A DNA stretch of 64,000 nt from Albidovulum denitrificans. Its GTDB lineage: Bacteria > Pseudomonadota > Alphaproteobacteria > Rhodobacterales > Rhodobacteraceae. Positions 43,540-52,332 of this stretch are shown here, piece after piece (positions within the stretch are counted from its first letter, which is position 1; every line of letters starts with the position of its first letter). Position numbers and translations under genes: made by a program. The stretch covers positions 62,001 through 126,000 of the forward strand of contig NZ_PVEP01000006.1 of assembly GCF_002973535.1 (NCBI RefSeq), read 5' to 3'. Under the pieces are notes generated by a model. It was not told the DNA's origin. It worked only from the letters and a program-made list of their open reading frames with translations, and ran no database searches.

Positions 43540-45930
43540 ATGGCACGGACACTTATCATCGGCGGCGGCGCGGTTGGCCTCAGCCTTGCCTATCACCTCG
43601 CGCGGCGGGGGGAGCGGGACATCGTCCTGCTGGAACGCAATCAGCTGACCTCTGGCACAAGCTGGCACGCGGCGGGCATCGTCGGACCGTTGCGGGCGAC
43701 GCCGAACGGGACGCGGCTCGCGATGTATGCGGGGGAATTGTTCCCGCGTCTGGAAGAGGAAACCGGGCTGTCCACCGGCTATCGCCGGACCGGCGGCTAC
43801 TGGTTCGCGCGGGAAGAGGCGCGGATGGATGAGCTGCGCCGCATCGCGGCACTTGGGGCGCATTTCGGCCTGACCCCGTCGATCCTTGAGGGCGCGGAGC
43901 TTGCGGTGCCGGGTGTCGATCCGACCGGCATCATCGGCGCCCTCAGGGTCGAGGAGGACGCGAACGTCAACCCGGTCGATCTTTGCATGGCCTATGCCAA
44001 GGCCGCGCGGGCAGGCGGGGTTGAGATACGCGAGGGCGTGGAGGTCGCGGCCCTTCTGGTGGAAAACGGGCGCGCCAAGGGCGTCCGGCTGGCCGACGGG
44101 GTTGAGATTCTGGCCGACCGCGTGGCGCTTTGCGCCGGGGCCTGGTCGAAAAAGCTGGCCGATGCAGCCGGGGTCGCGCTGCCCTTGCAGGCGGTCGAAC
44201 ATATGTATGTCGTGACCGAGCCGATGCCCCATCTGCCCCATCCCTACCCGGTGCTGCGCGATCTGGACCGGGGGATCTATGTCAAGGGCGACGCGGGCAA
44301 GCTGGTGATCGGCGGGTTCGAGCCGCATGCCAAATGCTGGAACCCGCACGGGCCGGAGGGCAACCGGCCGTTTCTGGAATTCCCCGAGGATTGGGACCAG
44401 TTCACCCCCTTCATGGAGGCGGCGCTGGCGCTGATCCCCGCGCTGGAACAGGCCGGGATTGCGCACTTCATGAACGGGCCGGAGAGTTTTACGGTCGATA
44501 GTCGCCCGCTGATCGGCCAGACGAATGAGGTGGATGGCCTTTTCGTGGCGGCCGGGATGAATTCGGTCGGCGTCATGTCCTCGGCCGGGATCGGTCGGGT
44601 GCTGGCTGACTGGATGGCAGAAAGCGCGGCGCCGATGGACCTGTGGGAGGTCGACATCGCCCGCGTCGATCCGCTGACCGCTGCCGCCGCCCATGTCGAG
44701 ACGCGGATGGAAGAGGCGGTCGCCGATGTCTTCGCGATCCACTGGCCGTTCAAGCAGCCGAAGGCGGGGCGGGGGCTGCGCATCTCGGCGCTGCATGACC
44801 GCTGGGCGGCGGCGGGGGCCGTCTTTGGCCTGACCGCCGGGTGGGAACGCGGGCTGTGGTACACGGCGGAGGATGCGGAGCGGTCGCTGCCCCTGTCTGT
44901 CGGCGAACAGCCCTGGCAGGAGATCGTGCATCGTGAGGCGGCGGTGATGGACCGCGGCACCGCGCTGATCGACCTTACGCCCTTCGGCAAGTTCGACGTG
45001 ACCGGGCCGGATGCGCTGCACGCGCTGCAATATCTTGCCGCCGGGAATGTCGATGTGGCGGAGGGGCGGGCGGTCTACACCCCGCTTCTGAACGCGAAGG
45101 GCGGGATCGAGGCGGACGTGACGATCACGCGGCTTGGCGCCGACCGTTTCCGCGTGACCTCGGGCGCGGCGACACGCGGGCGCGACCTTGCCTGGCTGCG
45201 GCGGAATGCGGGCGGCCGGGTGCGCATCACGGATGTCACGGAAGGTGAGGTCGTCATCGGCGTCATGGGCGCGGGATCGCGCGACCTGCTGACCACGCTG
45301 TCGCCCGATGACTGGCACGATTTCCCCTTCGCGACCGCAAGGGACGTGACCGTCGCAGGCCACCCCGCCCGCGCCACGCGGGTCAGTTTCGTTGGCGAGT
45401 TGGGGTGGGAGCTTTCGGTCCCGGTCGACGCCGCCAAAGCCGTCTTCGACGCGCCTTATGGCGCGGGGGCGAGGCCGCTTGGACATTACGCGCTGGATGG
45501 CTGCCGGATCGAGAAGGGCTTTCGCCACTGGGGCCACGACCTGGGGCCAGAGATCACGCCGATGGAGGCCGGGCTGGGCTTCACGGTGGACTGGGGCAAG
45601 GAGTTCCTTGGCAAGCAAGCGCTGGAGCGGCAACGGGCGGATGGCCTGACCCGCCGCCTGCATCTGTTTGAGATCGAGGGGCGGCCGCTTGTCCTGCATG
45701 ACGAACCGATCCGCGAGGGTGGCCGGGTCGTGGGTCTGACGACCTCGGGCGCGCGGGGGGCGCGGACCCGCAAGGGCCTTGCCCTTGGGCTGATCGCCAT
45801 CGCGCCGGGGGAACGGGTCGCCGACACGGCGGCGCGGGGTTTTGAAATCGAGATCGCGGGGCGGCTTTACCCGGCCAGGGTGCTGGAACGCCCGCCCTTC
45901 GATCCCAAGGGTGAACGGATGAAAGCATGA
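43540..45930 (+). CDS. FAD-dependent dimethylglycine/sarcosine-dehydrogenase-like protein with GcvT domain (copy 1)
   Basis: A 796-residue two-domain enzyme. The N-terminal DAO-type FAD domain starts TLIIGGGAVGLSLAYHLARRG and has the covalent-flavin motif SGTSWHAAG with His43. From about residue 450 a GcvT-like tetrahydrofolate domain follows (IDLTPFGKFDVTGPDALHAL, FVGELGWELSVP, HWGHDLGPEITPMEAGLGF). Members oxidatively remove N-methyl groups and transfer the one-carbon unit to THF. The ATG at 43540 is used because the Rossmann fold starts directly; the ribosome site is weak and upstream in-frame starts lie in the promoter. Overlaps its paralogue by four bases. Exact substrate unknown. Confidence 0.88.
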   Translation: MARTLIIGGGAVGLSLAYHLARRGERDIVLLERNQLTSGTSWHAAGIVGPLRATPNGTRLAMYAGELFPRLEEETGLSTGYRRTGGYWFAREEARMDELRRIAALGAHFGLTPSILEGAELAVPGVDPTGIIGALRVEEDANVNPVDLCMAYAKAARAGGVEIREGVEVAALLVENGRAKGVRLADGVEILADRVALCAGAWSKKLADAAGVALPLQAVEHMYVVTEPMPHLPHPYPVLRDLDRGIYVKGDAGKLVIGGFEPHAKCWNPHGPEGNRPFLEFPEDWDQFTPFMEAALALIPALEQAGIAHFMNGPESFTVDSRPLIGQTNEVDGLFVAAGMNSVGVMSSAGIGRVLADWMAESAAPMDLWEVDIARVDPLTAAAAHVETRMEEAVADVFAIHWPFKQPKAGRGLRISALHDRWAAAGAVFGLTAGWERGLWYTAEDAERSLPLSVGEQPWQEIVHREAAVMDRGTALIDLTPFGKFDVTGPDALHALQYLAAGNVDVAEGRAVYTPLLNAKGGIEADVTITRLGADRFRVTSGAATRGRDLAWLRRNAGGRVRITDVTEGEVVIGVMGAGSRDLLTTLSPDDWHDFPFATARDVTVAGHPARATRVSFVGELGWELSVPVDAAKAVFDAPYGAGARPLGHYALDGCRIEKGFRHWGHDLGPEITPMEAGLGFTVDWGKEFLGKQALERQRADGLTRRLHLFEIEGRPLVLHDEPIREGGRVVGLTTSGARGARTRKGLALGLIAIAPGERVADTAARGFEIEIAGRLYPARVLERPPFDPKGERMKA

Positions 45931-48344
45931 CGATGGACGCGCAGGTCCTTATCATCGGTGGCGGCGCGATGGGCGTGTCGCTGATGTACCATCTGGCCAA
46001 GGCGGGCTGGCGCGACGTCGTCCTGACCGAGAAGAACGACCTGACCCATGGCTCTACCTGGCACGCGGCGGGGCTTTGCACCCATTTCGCGCATAATCCG
46101 ACGATCCAGGAATTGCGCGCCACCTCGGTCCGGCTTTACCGCGACATCCTGCCGGAAGAGACCGGGGACAGCTGCGGCTTTCACCCTTCCGGCGCGATGC
46201 GCATCACCTCAAACCCCGACCGGATGGACGAATTCGCCCATGTCGCGGGCCTTTCGAGGTTCACCGGCTACGAATTGCGCCTGCTGACCTCGCCCGAGGC
46301 GGTGGCGGACCTGCATCCGCTGGCGCGGACAGAGGGCATCCTTGGCGGTATCTACGAACCCGACGATGGCCATGTCGACCCTTCGCTTGCCACCAACGCC
46401 ATGGCCAAGGCGGCGCGGGCGATGGGCGCGGTGATCCTGCGCCAGAACCCGGTGACCGCGATCCGGCGCGAGGGCGATCACTGGCGGGTGGAAACCGCGA
46501 AAGAGGTGATCCGCGCCCGCCATATCGTCAACGCCGCCGGCACCTGGGGGTGGGAGATCGGGCATATGATGGGGTTGAACGTCCCGTCCGTCCCGGTGCT
46601 GCATCAATACCTTGTCACCGACACGGTTCCCGCCGTCGCCGAACGCATCGCCAAGGGTCTGCCCGAACTGCCGATGATCCGCGACCCGGAGGAAAGCTGG
46701 TATGTCCGGCAGGAGAGAGACGGGCTGATCCTTGGCCCCTACGAAAAAGACGCGCAGCCCTGGTCGATCGACGGTGTCCCGCCCGATTTCGGGGCCGAGC
46801 TGATGCCGCCAGATCTGGACCGGGTGGAACATATCATCATGGCCGCGATGGCCCGCATTCCGGCGCTGGAAACCGGGGGCATCAAGTCCGTCGTCAACGG
46901 CCCGATCACCTTTACCCCCGACGCCAATCCGCTGATTGGCCCGGCGCATGGGCTGCCCGATGCCTGGCTTCTGACCGGGTCGTCCATGGGCGTGATGGAG
47001 GGTGGTGGCGCGGGCTGGTTCCTAGCGCATTGGATGACCTATGGCGCGCCGCCGATGGATGCGCTGGCCGTGGACAGCCGCCGCTTCGGGTCCTGGGCGG
47101 ACCGGGACTATCGCGTGAAGAAGGCGGTGGAATGCTTCGGCCTGCAATTCGGCGTCCATTACCCTTATGAGGAACGCCCCGCCGCGCGGGGCAAGCGTCT
47201 GTCGGCGCTGCATGACCGGATGGTCGCGCGGGGCGCGGTGATGGGTGCGGCCTATGGCTGGGAGCGGCCGAACTGGTTTTCGGATCGCGCGGGCGATGAG
47301 GCCGTGCCGACCTTCCGCCGCGCCAACTGGTTTGCCCATGTCGCGCGCGAGGTGGCAACGGTAACGGCCTCTGCCGGTCTCGCCGACCTGTCGGTTTTCT
47401 CGAAGTTCGAGGTGACGGGACCGGAGGCGCGCGCCTTCGTGGACAGCCTTGGCGCCAACCGCGCGCCGAAGGCAGGGCGCATTGGCCTGATCCACGCGCT
47501 GACCCCCGCCGGGGGGACGCAATCGGAATTTACCGTCTCTGCCCTTGGGGACGATCGCTTTTACCTGACCTCCGCCGCCGCCGCGGAAGAGATGGATGAG
47601 GACCTTTTGCGCGCACGGGTGGCGGGGCATGACGTGCGGATCGAAAACGTGACCGGGGACCTTGGCGTCATCGCCCTGATGGGTCCGAAGTCCCGCGCGA
47701 TCCTGTCGGCCCTGACAGAGGCCGACCTTGGCGCCGCCTTCCCGTGGCTAAGCGTGCGGGAGATCACGGTGGCGGGCATCCCCGTCCGGGCGCTGCGCGT
47801 ATCCTATATCGGCGAGCTGGGGTGGGAGTTGCACGCCAGCCGTGGCGACATGCCTGCGCTTTTCGACGCGCTGGAAAAGGCGGGCAAGCCGCACGGCATG
47901 GGGTTCTTCGGCGCCTATGCGATGAACTCCATGCGGATCGAGAAAGGCTATCGCGCCTGGGGTGCCGACTTCACCACCGAACGTAGCCCGGCCGAAACCG
48001 GCGCCGGGCCGATGATCCGGCCCGAGGGGCGCGGTTTTGTCGGGCGCGAGGCGCTGTTGCGCCGGATGGCGGCAGAGGACCGCTGGGACATGGTGCTGCT
48101 GGCGGTTGAGACAGACAGCGTCGACCCGTTCTACAGCCATGCCGTTCTCCATGACGGCAAGCCCGTCGGGATCGTCACCTCTGGCACCTATGGCCATCGC
48201 ACCGGGCAGACGCTGGCGCTTGCCTATCTGCGCCAGCGGGACCTGCGCGACGGGCTGACGGTTGAAATCCTCGGCAGGCCCCGGCCCGCGCGCGTTCTCG
48301 ACACGCCGCCCTATGATCCGACAAACGAAAGGATGAAGGCATGA
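45927..48344 (+). CDS. FAD-dependent dimethylglycine/sarcosine-dehydrogenase-like protein with GcvT domain (copy 2)
   Basis: An 805-residue protein with the same architecture as the upstream gene: Rossmann FAD motif VLIIGGGAMGVSLMYHLAKAG, covalent-flavin motif THGSTWHAAG (His46), and C-terminal GcvT domain (LADLSVFSKFEVTGPEA, YIGELGWELHASRGD, GYRAWGADFTTERSPAETG). Its GxTWHAAGLCT form is closer to classical dimethylglycine dehydrogenase than that of copy 1. The two are clearly divergent tandem paralogues, probably acting on successive N-methylated substrates (for example dimethylated then monomethylated). ATGA overlaps join it to both neighbours. Confidence 0.9.
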   Translation: MTMDAQVLIIGGGAMGVSLMYHLAKAGWRDVVLTEKNDLTHGSTWHAAGLCTHFAHNPTIQELRATSVRLYRDILPEETGDSCGFHPSGAMRITSNPDRMDEFAHVAGLSRFTGYELRLLTSPEAVADLHPLARTEGILGGIYEPDDGHVDPSLATNAMAKAARAMGAVILRQNPVTAIRREGDHWRVETAKEVIRARHIVNAAGTWGWEIGHMMGLNVPSVPVLHQYLVTDTVPAVAERIAKGLPELPMIRDPEESWYVRQERDGLILGPYEKDAQPWSIDGVPPDFGAELMPPDLDRVEHIIMAAMARIPALETGGIKSVVNGPITFTPDANPLIGPAHGLPDAWLLTGSSMGVMEGGGAGWFLAHWMTYGAPPMDALAVDSRRFGSWADRDYRVKKAVECFGLQFGVHYPYEERPAARGKRLSALHDRMVARGAVMGAAYGWERPNWFSDRAGDEAVPTFRRANWFAHVAREVATVTASAGLADLSVFSKFEVTGPEARAFVDSLGANRAPKAGRIGLIHALTPAGGTQSEFTVSALGDDRFYLTSAAAAEEMDEDLLRARVAGHDVRIENVTGDLGVIALMGPKSRAILSALTEADLGAAFPWLSVREITVAGIPVRALRVSYIGELGWELHASRGDMPALFDALEKAGKPHGMGFFGAYAMNSMRIEKGYRAWGADFTTERSPAETGAGPMIRPEGRGFVGREALLRRMAAEDRWDMVLLAVETDSVDPFYSHAVLHDGKPVGIVTSGTYGHRTGQTLALAYLRQRDLRDGLTVEILGRPRPARVLDTPPYDPTNERMKA

Positions 48345-49099
48345 TCCACCCCATCATCGCGATGTGGTCCCATCCCCGCTCCATGTCCACGGCCATCGAG
48401 CGGATCATGCGCGAACGCGGCGACCTCGACTGTCTGCACGAACCCTTCATGTATGACTACTATGTCCACCGGCAGGTGCGCGTGATGCCGCATTTCGAGG
48501 TGCAGAAGGACCACCCGACCAGCTACGCCGCGATCCGCGACATGATCCTTGCGCGCGCCGAAAAGGGGCCGGTCTTCTTCAAGGACATGTCCTATTACGT
48601 CATGCCGCATATCCTTGGCGATACCGCCTTCGCCGGCCGACTGACCAATGTCTTTCTGGTCCGCGATCCCGTCGCCTCGATCCCGTCCTACCACAAGCTT
48701 GACCCCGATCTGACGCTGGAAGAGATCGGGCTTGAGGCGCAGGCCCGCCATTACGATGCGCTGCGGGCGGCGGGGCAGACGCCGCCGGTCATCACGGCAG
48801 AGGATGTCCGCGCCGATACCGAGGGCGTCATGGGCGCGCTTTGGGCCGCCATCGGGCTGACGCACAGGCCCGAGGCCTTCGACTGGCAGCGCGAGGCACC
48901 GAAGGACTGGGAGCAGGTCGGCGGCTGGCATGGCGCGGTCAGCAGCGCCACGGGTATCCGGCCGCTTGGCGAACAAGAGTTGGCCGCGCAGGAGGAGAAA
49001 TTCGCGGCGCTGGCCGCGAAGGCCCCCCGGATGCGCGACTTCCTCGATCACCACCGGCCGTTCTACCGGCACCTTGCGGCACAGGCGCTGAAACCCTGA
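48341..49099 (+). CDS. PAPS-dependent sulfotransferase-like P-loop protein
   Basis: A 252-residue protein of the sulfotransferase superfamily. The 5'-phosphosulfate loop is recognisable as WSHPRSMSTAIERIM near the N-terminus, and the 3'-phosphate region as VFLVRDPVASIPSYHKL (about residues 104-120). It is coupled by ATGA to the second FAD-GcvT gene, an unusual partner for a sulfotransferase. It could sulfonate an alcohol or amine product of the pathway, or these P-loop proteins may do another phospho/sulfo transfer. The last gene of the operon, converging on the 54-residue peptide gene. Confidence 0.75.
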   Translation: MIHPIIAMWSHPRSMSTAIERIMRERGDLDCLHEPFMYDYYVHRQVRVMPHFEVQKDHPTSYAAIRDMILARAEKGPVFFKDMSYYVMPHILGDTAFAGRLTNVFLVRDPVASIPSYHKLDPDLTLEEIGLEAQARHYDALRAAGQTPPVITAEDVRADTEGVMGALWAAIGLTHRPEAFDWQREAPKDWEQVGGWHGAVSSATGIRPLGEQELAAQEEKFAALAAKAPRMRDFLDHHRPFYRHLAAQALKP

Positions 49100-49105
49100 G
49101 CGGCG

Positions 49106-49270
49106 TCAGTCCGGCAGCGCGGCGCAGAACCCGCCCGATTGCGCCTGACCGGAGCCGAAGGCGAAGAGCGGCGGGGCGGCGTAGGGGTTCGGCTTCGCCA
49201 CGCTGATGTCGAAGGCGATGACAAGAAGCAGCAACGCCATCGCGGCCGATGCGGTCACTTTGCGGGTCAT
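49106..49270 (-). CDS. 54-residue membrane/secreted peptide of the thiosulfate-transport operon
   Basis: A short gene reading MTRKVTASAAMALLLLVIAF, then DISVAKPNPYAAPPLFAFG and a C-terminal GFCAALPD. A basic N-terminus followed by a single hydrophobic helix suggests a membrane anchor or signal peptide, leaving a ~30-residue periplasmic, Pro-rich part with one Cys. Its ATG overlaps the YeeE/YedE stop by four bases (ATGA), and the frame is closed by a normal stop, which supports real coding. I recognise no family. It probably serves the adjacent sulfur transporter or rhodanese, for example as a small subunit or thiol carrier. Confidence 0.6.
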   Translation of the reverse strand: MTRKVTASAAMALLLLVIAFDISVAKPNPYAAPPLFAFGSGQAQSGGFCAALPD

Positions 49271-50403
49271 GTCCGCGCCTCCAGCCCGAGATGGGGTCTA
49301 AGGCGGATGCCCAGCCAGGACCCGGCAAAGGCCGCCACGAACCAGACCCAGCCATGCAGGCTGCCGGTCGAGATGCCCGAAAAGAACGCCCCGACATTGC
49401 AGCCGAAGGCCAGACGCGAGGAATAGCCCAGCAGCAGCCCGGCCACCACCGTCGCCACCCATGCCCGCATCGGCAGCCGGGGCAGGGGGGTGGAAAGGCC
49501 ACCCGTGCGCCATGCCGCGACAAGGAAGGCCCCCGCGATCAGCCCGAAATTGGTCAGCGACGTGTAGTCGGTCAGGATGCTTTCCCCCAGCCGCGCGGCA
49601 TTGCCCGGCGCGGACCAGAAGCCCGACCCGCCAAGGTCGGCCCCGGCAGCGACCGCCCCCTTCGCGACCCAAAGGCCAAGGCCATAGACCACGCCCCAGG
49701 GCTGCCCCGCGACCAGAAGGTTGGCAATGGCGAAGACGGCCAGCAGCAGCGCGGCCGCGATCAGGCGCGGCGGCAGTTTGCGCGTGCCGGGGGCCGCGCG
49801 CCACAGCAGGAACGCCGCGACCGCGCCGAGAAGGCCCAGCGTGATGGCAAGCCCCTGCGGGCCTTTCAGGACGATGATCGGCAGCGCGCCGAGATCGGTC
49901 CACCACAGAAGGTGATAGGCGCCGAAAAAGCTGCCGATGGCGAAGAAGGGCAGGGCCAGCAGGCCGACCGGGTTGCCGCTGCCCGCGTTCACCAGCGTCC
50001 CCGAGCCGCAGCCAAGGACAACCTGCATCGCCGCGCCAAAGACGAAGGCGCCGCCGACCATGGCCCAGCCGACCGGCGCCAGCGCGCCCACCAGTTCCCC
50101 CGAATGGCTTTGCAAGAGCGGGATCGCGACGGTGGCGACCAGCGCGATGGCCAGAAGCTGTGCCAGAAGGCCTGCCGGTTCCCGCCGCAGGATCATCGCC
50201 CGCCACGGACCGGCAAAACCGAAGCGCAAGCCTTCCAGCGTGATCCCAAGGCCAAGCCCGATGGCCAGCATCACGCCAAAACGCCCGCCCGCCAGAACCG
50301 CGACCGCCATCACGGCGACCAGCGCGGCAAGCACAAGGCCCCCGCGCCGCAGGACCCGCCCCAGAACGGGGGCGGGTCTGGTGGTATCGGTCAGCGCGCT
50401 CAT
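49267..50403 (-). CDS. YeeE/YedE-family (thiosulfate-type) transporter
   Basis: A 378-residue polytopic membrane protein with about ten helices in two repeats. Each repeat carries the family Cys motif: QVVLGCGSGTLVNAGSGN (Cys132) and LAFGCNVGAFFSGISTGS near residue 330. Characterised relatives take up thiosulfate, relaying it along conserved cysteines. It lies between a periplasmic rhodanese and a 54-residue peptide gene, overlapping both, so the three probably form one sulfur-uptake unit. Confidence 0.9.
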   Translation of the reverse strand: MSALTDTTRPAPVLGRVLRRGGLVLAALVAVMAVAVLAGGRFGVMLAIGLGLGITLEGLRFGFAGPWRAMILRREPAGLLAQLLAIALVATVAIPLLQSHSGELVGALAPVGWAMVGGAFVFGAAMQVVLGCGSGTLVNAGSGNPVGLLALPFFAIGSFFGAYHLLWWTDLGALPIIVLKGPQGLAITLGLLGAVAAFLLWRAAPGTRKLPPRLIAAALLLAVFAIANLLVAGQPWGVVYGLGLWVAKGAVAAGADLGGSGFWSAPGNAARLGESILTDYTSLTNFGLIAGAFLVAAWRTGGLSTPLPRLPMRAWVATVVAGLLLGYSSRLAFGCNVGAFFSGISTGSLHGWVWFVAAFAGSWLGIRLRPHLGLEART

Positions 50404-51329
50404 CAGTTGCCCGTGACCTGGCGGAGCAGGTTGCCGATCAGGCCCGGCGTGTTCGCCATCTCGTTATCCGTCTTCGAATAGGCGACCATCGAGTCGGGGT
50501 AGAGCTTCACGTTTTCGATCCCCGCAAGCTCGGACAGCGCGAACCAGTCGGTCGCGGCCCAGTGGCCGGTGTTGCAGAAGGACACGACCTCTTGCCCCGG
50601 TGTCAGGCCCAGCGTTTGCGCGATCTCCGCCGCCGAGGTGCCATCGACGACCTTGGTGCCGTCCTTGAAGAAGGAGGAATGCGCAAGGTTCACCGCGCCG
50701 GGCAGCGTGCCGGGTCGCGCGGCGGCGTCATGCGCTTTCTTCCCCTCATAGAAGGCGGCCGGGCGGGCATCGACCAGCACTGCCGTTTCCTGCCCGTTCA
50801 CGACGGAGACGACCTCATCCGTATCGGCCAGCCATTTGTCCGAAAAGCTGATGTCGATGTCAGAGGGGGTGGGCGCGGTTGCCGTGGTGTCCAGCGGCAG
50901 CTTCGCCGCCTCCCACGCCGTCATGCCGCCGTTCAGGATCGCAAGCTGCGATACGCCTGAGGATTTGAGCGTCCAGTAAACCCGCGCCGCAGCGCCGAAA
51001 TCGCTGTCGGTATCGCCTTCATGCACGACCACGACGGGGCGGTCGAAGGTTACGCCAAGGCCGCGCAGGGTCGCCTCAAGCTGGTCTTCCGGGACCAGTT
51101 GGCCGGGGTTGTCCTTCGGGCCCCGGAAATCGCCATAGGGGGCCGAGACGGCACCGGGGATATGGCCTTCGCCATAGGCCTTGCCGCGAATGTCGAGGAC
51201 CAGCGGCGGGTTGGCGTCAAGATCGGCCTGAAGGGTGGCGGGGTCGATCAGCGGGCCGAAGGCGTTCGCCGCAGACAGAGCAGAGCCGAACCCGGCAAAG
51301 GCCAGCGCGGCAAGGGTGAAAAGCTTCAT
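50403..51329 (-). CDS. Periplasmic tandem-rhodanese sulfurtransferase
   Basis: A 308-residue exported protein. A signal peptide covers about residues 1-22 (LFTLAALAFAGFGSALSAANA). Two rhodanese domains follow: the first (LVLDIRGKAYGEGHIPGA, VVVVHEGDTDSD) lacks the catalytic Cys, having Glu in the loop, and the second (VLVDARPAAFYEGKK, VVSFCNTGHWA) has Cys252. This is the usual thiosulfate-sulfurtransferase layout. ATG 51329 has GAGAGGTG upstream; an extended frame to 51509 has no signal peptide. Its stop overlaps the YeeE/YedE start (TGATG). It probably generates or accepts the sulfur species transported by its partner. Confidence 0.88.
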   Translation of the reverse strand: MKLFTLAALAFAGFGSALSAANAFGPLIDPATLQADLDANPPLVLDIRGKAYGEGHIPGAVSAPYGDFRGPKDNPGQLVPEDQLEATLRGLGVTFDRPVVVVHEGDTDSDFGAAARVYWTLKSSGVSQLAILNGGMTAWEAAKLPLDTTATAPTPSDIDISFSDKWLADTDEVVSVVNGQETAVLVDARPAAFYEGKKAHDAAARPGTLPGAVNLAHSSFFKDGTKVVDGTSAAEIAQTLGLTPGQEVVSFCNTGHWAATDWFALSELAGIENVKLYPDSMVAYSKTDNEMANTPGLIGNLLRQVTGN

Positions 51330-51562
51330 GGGGACACCTCTCATCGAATGTTTGCAGGTGATTTCTGCCTGAATGCGTGGCGGTGCAAGGGCCAGAGCCG
51401 TGACGAGGGGGCGCCGCCATGGACCGGGAATCCGGTGGAAAAGGAGGCAGAGAAACGGGTGCGATGAAAAGGCGGGTGGTGGGAAACGATGTCCCTTCGC
51501 GTGACGCATGACAGGAACAACGTCCTTATTGTGTCGCCGTTATCGCTGTATTGCCGGAACGA

Positions 51563-52225
51563 TCATTCCGCCGCACCCTCGGCCCCCTGCGGCCGCGACT
51601 CGGCCGAACGCTCTCCCGCGATCAGCCCGGCCACGATGGCATTCTGGCGGGCGATAAGGATGTTCAGATCCGCCAGCGTCATCTCCTCATCCATCACGAA
51701 ATGGATGAAGAGCTGGTTGAGGTTGTTGAACACGATCTCCCCCATCCCGGCGGCGTCCATATCGGCCCGCACGGCGCCGCGAAGCTGAAGCGTGCGCAGC
51801 ATCGCGCTGACCTGTGCGCTCAGCCGTGCGTCGAGTTCTGTGTAGTGGCGCGAAAACGGCGTCTCCGGGTGCTGGATGGAGATCGACATGGCGGTGCGCC
51901 ACATCTCTTTCGTCAGGTAGTTGAGCGAGTGGTCGTAATAGACCCGGATCAGCCCGGTCAGCGCCGCGGCCACGTCGCCCGGCGGATTGGCAAGGCGGCT
52001 GCGGCCGGTTTCCAGAACCTCCTCGACCTCCATCGCGACGGTGGCAAGCAGCAAGTCGCCCTTGTTCTTGTAGTAATTGTAGAACGTCCCGACCGAGACC
52101 TGGGCGCGATCGGCGATATCCTCGATCCGCGCGGCGTCATAGCCGGACTGCCGGAACAGATCGCCCGCCGCCTCAAGAATACGCCGGTTCCTGTCGGCTT
52201 TCTGTCTTGCCCTCAACCCGGCCAT
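51563..52225 (-). CDS. TetR-family transcriptional regulator
   Basis: A 220-residue TetR-type regulator with the helix-turn-helix in residues about 12-58 (RRILEAAGDLFRQSGYDAARIEDIADRAQVSVGTFYNYYKNKGDLL, key elements SVGTFYNYYKNK) and an alpha-helical ligand domain. It is divergent from a polyamine-type ABC operon, with TGAAC-N2-GTTCA between them, so it most likely represses that operon. Inducer unknown. Confidence 0.9.
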   Translation of the reverse strand: MAGLRARQKADRNRRILEAAGDLFRQSGYDAARIEDIADRAQVSVGTFYNYYKNKGDLLLATVAMEVEEVLETGRSRLANPPGDVAAALTGLIRVYYDHSLNYLTKEMWRTAMSISIQHPETPFSRHYTELDARLSAQVSAMLRTLQLRGAVRADMDAAGMGEIVFNNLNQLFIHFVMDEEMTLADLNILIARQNAIVAGLIAGERSAESRPQGAEGAAE

Positions 52226-52245
52226 GGCGATCCCTCTTTCCTTCT

Positions 52246-52285
52246 AAAATTGACATTGACTTTAAAAATGAACCCGTTCAAGTTT
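52246..52285. promoter_or_regulatory. Divergent promoter region with TGAAC/GTTCA palindrome
   Basis: TGAAC-CC-GTTCA (52269-52280) sits in an AT-rich stretch that also contains TTGACATTGAC (52250-52260), a possible -35. TGAAC/GTTCA half-sites of this kind are typical TetR-family operators. It is about 55 bases upstream of the binding-protein start. Confidence 0.5.
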
Positions 52286-52332
52286 TTTGTGACCGCCACA
52301 AGAAGCGGAATCCCACCATCAGGAGATGTGAC

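Noticed and set aside
43507-45699. Minus-strand open frame of about 730 codons
   Set aside because: It is a shadow of the first FAD-GcvT gene with no ribosome site or motif.
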